DNA from: B8-G4 sp033720735 | Lineage (GTDB): Bacteria > Bacteroidota > Bacteroidia > Chitinophagales > Saprospiraceae | Reading direction: 5' to 3' | DNA: 6,962 nt | Assembly: GCA_033720735.1 (NCBI GenBank) | Contig: JAWWBX010000236.1 | Location: 1 to 6,962 of the forward strand | Shown: positions 6,601-6,962 of the stretch, one piece after another | Position numbering within the stretch: the stretch's first letter is position 1 | Layout of the letters: the number at the start of each line of letters is the position of its first letter | The notes under the pieces: generated by a model | Seen by the model: the letters and a program-made list of their open reading frames with translations, nothing else | What the model was told of the DNA's origin: nothing | Database searches by the model: none | Translations under genes and position numbers: made by a program

Positions 6601-6680
6601 GGTTGGTCTGTCTGGCTTCTGTTTCATGCAAAGAGCGCCAAGGCTTCACGCAAAGGACGCCGAGTGGCATCATAGTGACT
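6601..6680. repeat. Conserved repeat block, copy 1
   Basis: This runs from GGTTGGTCTGTCTGGCTTCTG to CATCATAGTGACT. It aligns with copy 2 at 6769-6849 with about five substitutions and one single-base indel. Inside it, TTCATGCAAAGAGCGCC (6623-6639) and TTCACGCAAAGGACGCC (6645-6661) form a direct repeat of 22-bp period joined by AAGGC. Confidence 0.85.
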
Positions 6681-6768
6681 CGGTTCTTCGGTTTATCCGT
6701 TTTTCCGTTGCTCCGTTTTCCGGTTTTCCGGTTTTTCGGTTCCTCGGTTTTTCGGTTTTTCGGTTTTC

Positions 6769-6849
6769 GGTTGGTCGGTCCGGCTTCTGTTTCACGCAAA
6801 GAGCGCCAAGGCTTCACGCAAAAGGACGCCGAGCGGCATCATAGTGACG
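6769..6849. repeat. Conserved repeat block, copy 2
   Basis: Second copy of the roughly 80-bp block, carrying the same internal pair of TTCACGCAAAG-type 17-mers. It is one base longer than copy 1 because of an extra A (CAAAAGG instead of CAAAGG). Confidence 0.85.
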
Positions 6850-6921
6850 CGGTTCTTCGGTTTATCCGTTTTTCCGTTGCTCCGTTTTGCGGTTTTTCGG
6901 TTCTTCGGTTTTTCGGTTTTC

Positions 6922-6962
6922 GGTTGGTCTGTCTGGCTTCTGTTTCACGCAAAGAGCGCCAC
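6922..6962. repeat. Conserved repeat block, copy 3 (cut by window end)
   Basis: This starts GGTTGGTCTGTCTGGCTTCTG and matches copies 1 and 2 through GCAAAGAGCGCCA. Only the last base (C instead of A) departs. The remainder lies outside the window, so whether the array continues cannot be seen. Confidence 0.75.

Larger units (their letters stand above)
6551..6962. repeat. Compound tandem repeat (outer unit 153-168 bp with inner 8-bp CGGTTTTT arrays)
   Basis: This fills the gene-free right edge. Outer units start at 6601, 6769 and 6922 (periods 168 and 153), and the third is cut by the window end. A unit is a conserved block of about 80 bp, then a 39-bp segment identical in both copies (6681-6719 and 6850-6888), then a variable CGGTTTTT-like array of 49 or 33 bp. 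The length difference is two 8-bp inner units plus one extra A in the second block. Sequence at 6551-6600 looks like the end of a further unit, truncated against the transporter gene. Both strands stay open over about 270-290 nt, but the translations only reflect the repeat (NRKPKNRKTEEPKNRK on one strand, FRFFGFPVFRFSVG on the other). I do not call a gene. Confidence 0.9.

Noticed and set aside
5599..6675. 358-codon plus-strand open frame overlapping the transporter in another frame
   Set aside because: The transporter frame has clear membrane segments and UMF1 motifs. The overlapping frame is Arg/Gly/Asp-rich without a domain and runs into the tandem repeat.
6548..6844. 89- and 95-codon open frames in the right-edge repeat
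   Set aside because: The peptides only repeat the low-complexity DNA and have no plausible domain; stop-free reading on both strands follows from the repeat composition.
6545..6962. CRISPR array
   Set aside because: Outer units are too long (153-168 bp) and the intervals are themselves repetitive arrays, not unique spacers; no cas gene is in view.

Overview
The window looks like a chromosomal segment of a GC-rich Bacteroidota bacterium. The evidence is the gene order RelA/SpoT homologue, Fur-family regulator, purA, which I recall as typical of that phylum, the lack of Shine-Dalgarno motifs before the starts, and a TAnnTTTG-type promoter box just before purA. High GC (estimated by eye at well above 50% in the genes) would fit a Saprospiria/Lewinella-like or Rhodothermota-like lineage better than a typical Flavobacterium, but the placement below phylum is a guess. 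I see no tRNA, rRNA, CRISPR array, transposase or phage gene.

Layout. Bases 1-2536 (+ strand) hold the C-terminal third of a (p)ppGpp synthetase/hydrolase, a Fur/PerR-type metalloregulator and adenylosuccinate synthase, tightly packed (2 and 35 nt gaps). This is a housekeeping stringent-response and purine cluster. Bases 2523-5165 (- strand) hold a compact operon, read right to left: a RimK-type ATP-grasp glutamate ligase, a succinylglutamate desuccinylase/aspartoacylase-family zinc hydrolase (23-nt overlap) and a predicted lipoprotein with a SAM methyltransferase fold (4-nt ATGA overlap). This operon ends convergently inside the last codons of purA. Bases 5258-6544 (+ strand) hold an Atg22/UMF1-family major facilitator transporter, divergent from rimK. 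The 92-nt space between them contains a 13-bp, 12/13-matching inverted repeat whose two arms lie 16 and 19 nt before the two starts.

Bases 6545-6962 hold no gene. They carry a compound tandem repeat: an outer unit of 153-168 bp, seen twice complete and a third time cut by the window edge. Each unit joins a conserved block of about 80 bp (itself containing a 22-bp-period direct repeat) to an array of 8-bp CGGTTTTT-like units. Three stretches of 75, 98 and 82 nt within it contain no adenine on the + strand.

Nothing here is clearly a new defence or mobile system. The least explained items are the rimK/desuccinylase/exported-methyltransferase operon, the symmetrical element between rimK and the transporter, and the compound repeat at the right edge.
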